Assembly: GCA_937900985.1 (NCBI GenBank)
Contig: CALCGM010000033.1
Coordinates: 1 to 8,444 of the forward strand
DNA length: 8,444 nucleotides
Direction: 5' to 3'
From: an uncultured Planctomycetaceae bacterium
GTDB taxonomy: Bacteria > Planctomycetota > Planctomycetia > Pirellulales > UBA1268
Positions 6,593 through 8,444 of this stretch are shown here, piece after piece (the first letter of the stretch is position 1; each line of letters begins with the position of its first letter). The notes beneath the pieces were generated by a model. The model was not told the origin of the DNA and made no database searches. It was given only the letters and a program-made list of their open reading frames with translations. The translations under genes were made by a program, and so were the position numbers.

Positions 6593-7871
6593 TCTGATCC
6601 TTCCCCATCCAGGCCACGAGCGGCCCGGGGATGCGGATGGAGCCGTCGGCCTGCTGGTGATTCTCAAGCACCGCGATCATCGCCCGGCCGATGGCCAGGG
6701 CCGTGCCGTTGAGGGTGTGCACGAGTGTGGTGCCCTTGGTGCCCGGCGTGCGGAAGCGGATGCCCAGCCGCCGCGACTGGTAGTCGGTGCAGTTGGAGGT
6801 GCTTGTCACCTCGCCCCACTCGCCCGCCTCACCGCGACCGGGCATCCAGGCCTCCAGGTCATACTTGCGGTAGGCCGGCCCGCCGAGGTCGCCTGAGGCG
6901 ATGTCGAGCACCCGGTAGGGAATCCCCAGGCCGTCGAAGAGCTCGCACTCGATCTCAAGCAGCTCCGCGTGCATCGCCTCGCTCTGCTCCGGCGTGGTGA
7001 AGGCAAACATCTCCACCTTCGTAAACTGGTGCACCCGGTAGAGGCCTCGTGTGGCCCGCCCGTGGGCCCCGGCTTCGGTGCGAAAGCAGTGGCTGATGCC
7101 GCAGACCTTGTGCGGCAGATCGGCAACATCGAAGACATGGTCCTGCATCGCGCCGCCAAGGGTGATTTCGGCCGTGGCCACCAGCGAGAGGTCGCTCTCA
7201 GAGATCGAGTAGATCTGCGTCTCGGGGCCCCGCGGCATGAAGCCCGTGCCCTCGAGGATCGAGTCGCGGGCAAGATCGGGCGTGGTTGTCAGGGTGAAGC
7301 CGCGGCGGGCGAGGATCTCGACGGCATACCGCTGCAGGGCCAGCTCCAGCAGCACCGCGTCGTTCTTGGAAAACAAAAAGCCGTGGCCGGCCACCTTGGA
7401 GCCCGCTTCGAAGTCGAAGAGGTCGTGCTTCTCGCCGAGGGCCACATGGTCGAGCGGCTGGAAATCGAAGGTCGGGATCGCTGTCTTGCCGCGGCGAACG
7501 TCGATCGAGGCCTCCTCGCCGCCGGCGGGCGCCTCGGGGTGCGTCAGATTGGGAATCGCCCGCAGGATCGCGTCACCTGCCGCCACCACCTCGTTGCTCG
7601 CGGCTTCCAGGGCCGAGATCTGCTCCCGCAGCTGCCGCCCCTCGGCCTTCCGCGCCTCCCGCTCCTCGTCGCTTGCCGCCTTGCCGATCGAGCGGCTGAC
7701 CTGCCCTGCCTGCTGATTCAGCCCGTCGATCTCTCCCTTGAGCCGCCGTCGGTCGGCATCGAGCGATGCAAAACGGCCAATCTCCGCAAGCAGGCTCTCG
7801 GGCAGGCCCCGGCGGCGGCAGTTCTCGATGACCTCGTCGGTGTGGTCGGCAACCCAGCGGCGGTCTAGCAC
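6582..7871 (-). CDS. serS: Seryl-tRNA synthetase
   Basis: The 429-residue product has the usual SerRS length. Residues about 25-108 form the charged helical arm that binds the long variable arm of tRNA-Ser. The class II catalytic core follows: motif 1 region around 190-210 (ending LEGTGF), TAEI at 233-236 in the serine pocket region, motif 2 FRTEAG with Arg264 plus RGLYRVHQFTKVEMF, and motif 3 NGTALAIGRAMIAVLENHQ with Arg396. It charges tRNA-Ser (and tRNA-Sec where present) with serine in the cytoplasm. The start is a GTG at 7871, supported by GAGGAG 5 bases upstream; the nearer ATG at 7876 is out of frame. Several stretches (HCFRTEAGAHGRATRGLYR, SNCTDYQSRRLGIRFR) look closer to plant-organelle SerRS than to the E. 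coli enzyme. The 3' end overlaps the convergent rpsA by 11 bases. Confidence 0.96.
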   Translation of the reverse strand: MLDRRWVADHTDEVIENCRRRGLPESLLAEIGRFASLDADRRRLKGEIDGLNQQAGQVSRSIGKAASDEEREARKAEGRQLREQISALEAASNEVVAAGDAILRAIPNLTHPEAPAGGEEASIDVRRGKTAIPTFDFQPLDHVALGEKHDLFDFEAGSKVAGHGFLFSKNDAVLLELALQRYAVEILARRGFTLTTTPDLARDSILEGTGFMPRGPETQIYSISESDLSLVATAEITLGGAMQDHVFDVADLPHKVCGISHCFRTEAGAHGRATRGLYRVHQFTKVEMFAFTTPEQSEAMHAELLEIECELFDGLGIPYRVLDIASGDLGGPAYRKYDLEAWMPGRGEAGEWGEVTSTSNCTDYQSRRLGIRFRTPGTKGTTLVHTLNGTALAIGRAMIAVLENHQQADGSIRIPGPLVAWMGKDQITT

Positions 7872-7876
7872 GGCAT

Positions 7877-7882
7877 CTCCTC
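7877..7882 (-). promoter_or_regulatory. serS ribosome binding site
   Basis: The minus strand reads GAGGAGATGCCGTG. GAGGAG is an excellent Shine-Dalgarno 5 bases before the GTG at 7871, which is in frame with serS. The ATG directly after GAGGAG has no spacing and opens only a three-codon frame (ATG CCG TGC TAG), so GTG is the real start. Confidence 0.7.
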
Positions 7883-7934
7883 GGCAGGCTCTCAGTCGCC
7901 CCTCCTCGACACGAGTGGGCGACGACTCAGGCGG

Positions 7935-7940
7935 TATACT
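7935..7940 (+). promoter_or_regulatory. Candidate -10 box in the serS/clpS divergent region
   Basis: TATACT matches the -10 consensus 5/6 and lies 50 bases before the clpS ATG. No -35 box sits at the proper distance: TCGACA (7906-7911) is a 5/6 match but 23 bases away. The core GTATAC (7934-7939) is palindromic, so it could also act on the serS strand. The rest of the 119-base gap shows no clear operator. Confidence 0.35.
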
Positions 7941-7990
7941 TCAGGGCAGGTGGGAATAATCCTTAAGCGGTCTGCAGAGTGTGCCAACCT

Positions 7991-8356
7991 ATGAGCGACT
8001 CTTCCAGTGCGGCAACCGTTGAAGAAGCCCCGGTCGAGGCCCCTCCCGCGACTGAGCGGGAGACCAAACGCGACACCAAGCGGAAGCGGCAGCCCCGCTA
8101 CCACGTCATCCTCTGGAACGACAACGACCACACCTACGAATATGTCGTCGTCATGCTCCGCAAGCTGTTTGCCCATCCGCTGGAGCGGGGCTTCCAGCTC
8201 GCCCGCGAGGTCGATAAGCGGGGCAAGGCGATCGTGTTGACGACGACGCTTGAGCATGCCGAGCTCAAACGGGATCAGATTCACGCCTTCGGGGCTGATC
8301 GGCTGATCGCGCGGTGCAAGGGGTCGATGTCGGCGACGATTGAGCCTGAGCGGTAG
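7991..8356 (+). CDS. clpS: ClpS, ATP-dependent Clp protease adaptor
   Basis: The product is 121 residues from the ATG at 7991. A GTG four codons earlier (7979) is possible, but neither start has a strong Shine-Dalgarno; ATG gives the cleaner N-terminus MSDSSSAATVEEA. Residues 1-35 are a flexible acidic then Lys/Arg-rich tail, as expected for the part of ClpS that enters the ClpA/ClpC pore. The fold domain runs from about 36 to 120: YHVILWNDNDHTYEYVVVML, then a helix ending KLF, then VDKRGKAIVLTTTLEHAELK, with a final CKGSMSATIEPE strand. ClpS hands proteins with N-degrons to ClpAP or ClpCP and blocks other substrates. Against E. coli ClpS, pocket residues N34 and D35 are kept (N43, D44), but D36 aligns with N45 and H66 with D75, so ligand choice may differ. 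It is divergent from serS; no clpA or clpC is in the window. Confidence 0.9.
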   Translation: MSDSSSAATVEEAPVEAPPATERETKRDTKRKRQPRYHVILWNDNDHTYEYVVVMLRKLFAHPLERGFQLAREVDKRGKAIVLTTTLEHAELKRDQIHAFGADRLIARCKGSMSATIEPER

Positions 8357-8394
8357 GGGCCGCTGGTGGGCCGCTCGGGGGGAGCCCAAGCCGA

Positions 8395-8431
8395 TTCGCC
8401 GAGCGTTCGCTTCGCCATCCTGGCTTCGCTC
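8395..8431. repeat. TTCGC-rich, partly palindromic intergenic stretch
   Basis: TTCGC occurs four times in 35 bases (8395, 8406, 8411, 8425). GAGCG (8401-8405) faces CGCTC (8427-8431), with a small GCC-ATCCT-GGC hairpin inside. It follows clpS and reaches almost to the window end. It could be one copy of a dispersed extragenic repeat or part of a transcription end, but one copy cannot show this. Confidence 0.3.
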
Positions 8432-8444
8432 ACTCGTGCATTCT

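Noticed and set aside
7865..7876. Mini-ORF ATG CCG TGC TAG overlapping the serS start, as a possible regulatory leader peptide
   Set aside because: The ATG touches the Shine-Dalgarno with no spacing, so it should not initiate well. The in-frame GTG at 7871 has ideal spacing.
8369..8387. Possible terminator after clpS (GCTC-GGGGG-GAGC with outer GG/CC)
   Set aside because: The stem is short and bulged, and no T-run follows. It is too weak to list as a terminator.

Overview
The window is high-GC DNA that reads as ordinary bacterial chromosome, most likely from a planctomycete (Pirellulales-like). The pointers are an S1 protein ending in the FGLKW tail typical of planctomycetes, a ClpS with an N-D-N-D-H-T-Y-E-Y-V pocket region, a DUF6580 membrane protein, and GTG starts at three genes. 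The taxonomic call is inference from protein character; there is no rRNA here. I see no mobile element, CRISPR array, phage gene or defence system.

Left part (1-3806, minus strand): a fatty-acid beta-oxidation operon read right to left. A two-domain enoyl-CoA hydratase/3-hydroxyacyl-CoA dehydrogenase (FadB/FadJ type) comes first, then a FadA-type thiolase 60 bases on. Only 3 bases separate the thiolase stop from an acyl-CoA synthetase (AMP-binding) gene cut by the window edge. Together these would activate a fatty acid and carry out the last three steps of each oxidation cycle. No acyl-CoA dehydrogenase is in view.

Middle (3807-4777): a divergent intergenic region, a small DUF6580 integral membrane protein on the plus strand, a good sigma70-like promoter, and a tRNA-Leu(GAG) gene. 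A short hairpin-bearing leader then leads into the S1 gene.

Right part (4778-8444): translation and proteostasis genes. Ribosomal protein S1 (four S1 domains behind a long low-complexity N-terminus) runs convergently into seryl-tRNA synthetase, and the two stop codons overlap by 11 bases. serS is divergent from clpS, the adaptor of the ClpAP/ClpCP protease. The window ends in a short TTCGC-rich, partly palindromic intergenic stretch.

The main points for a second look are the altered ClpS N-degron pocket, the S1 N-terminal extension and its tRNA-linked leader, the plant-organelle-like SerRS motifs, and the compact gene junctions. I did not find evidence for a wholly new system.
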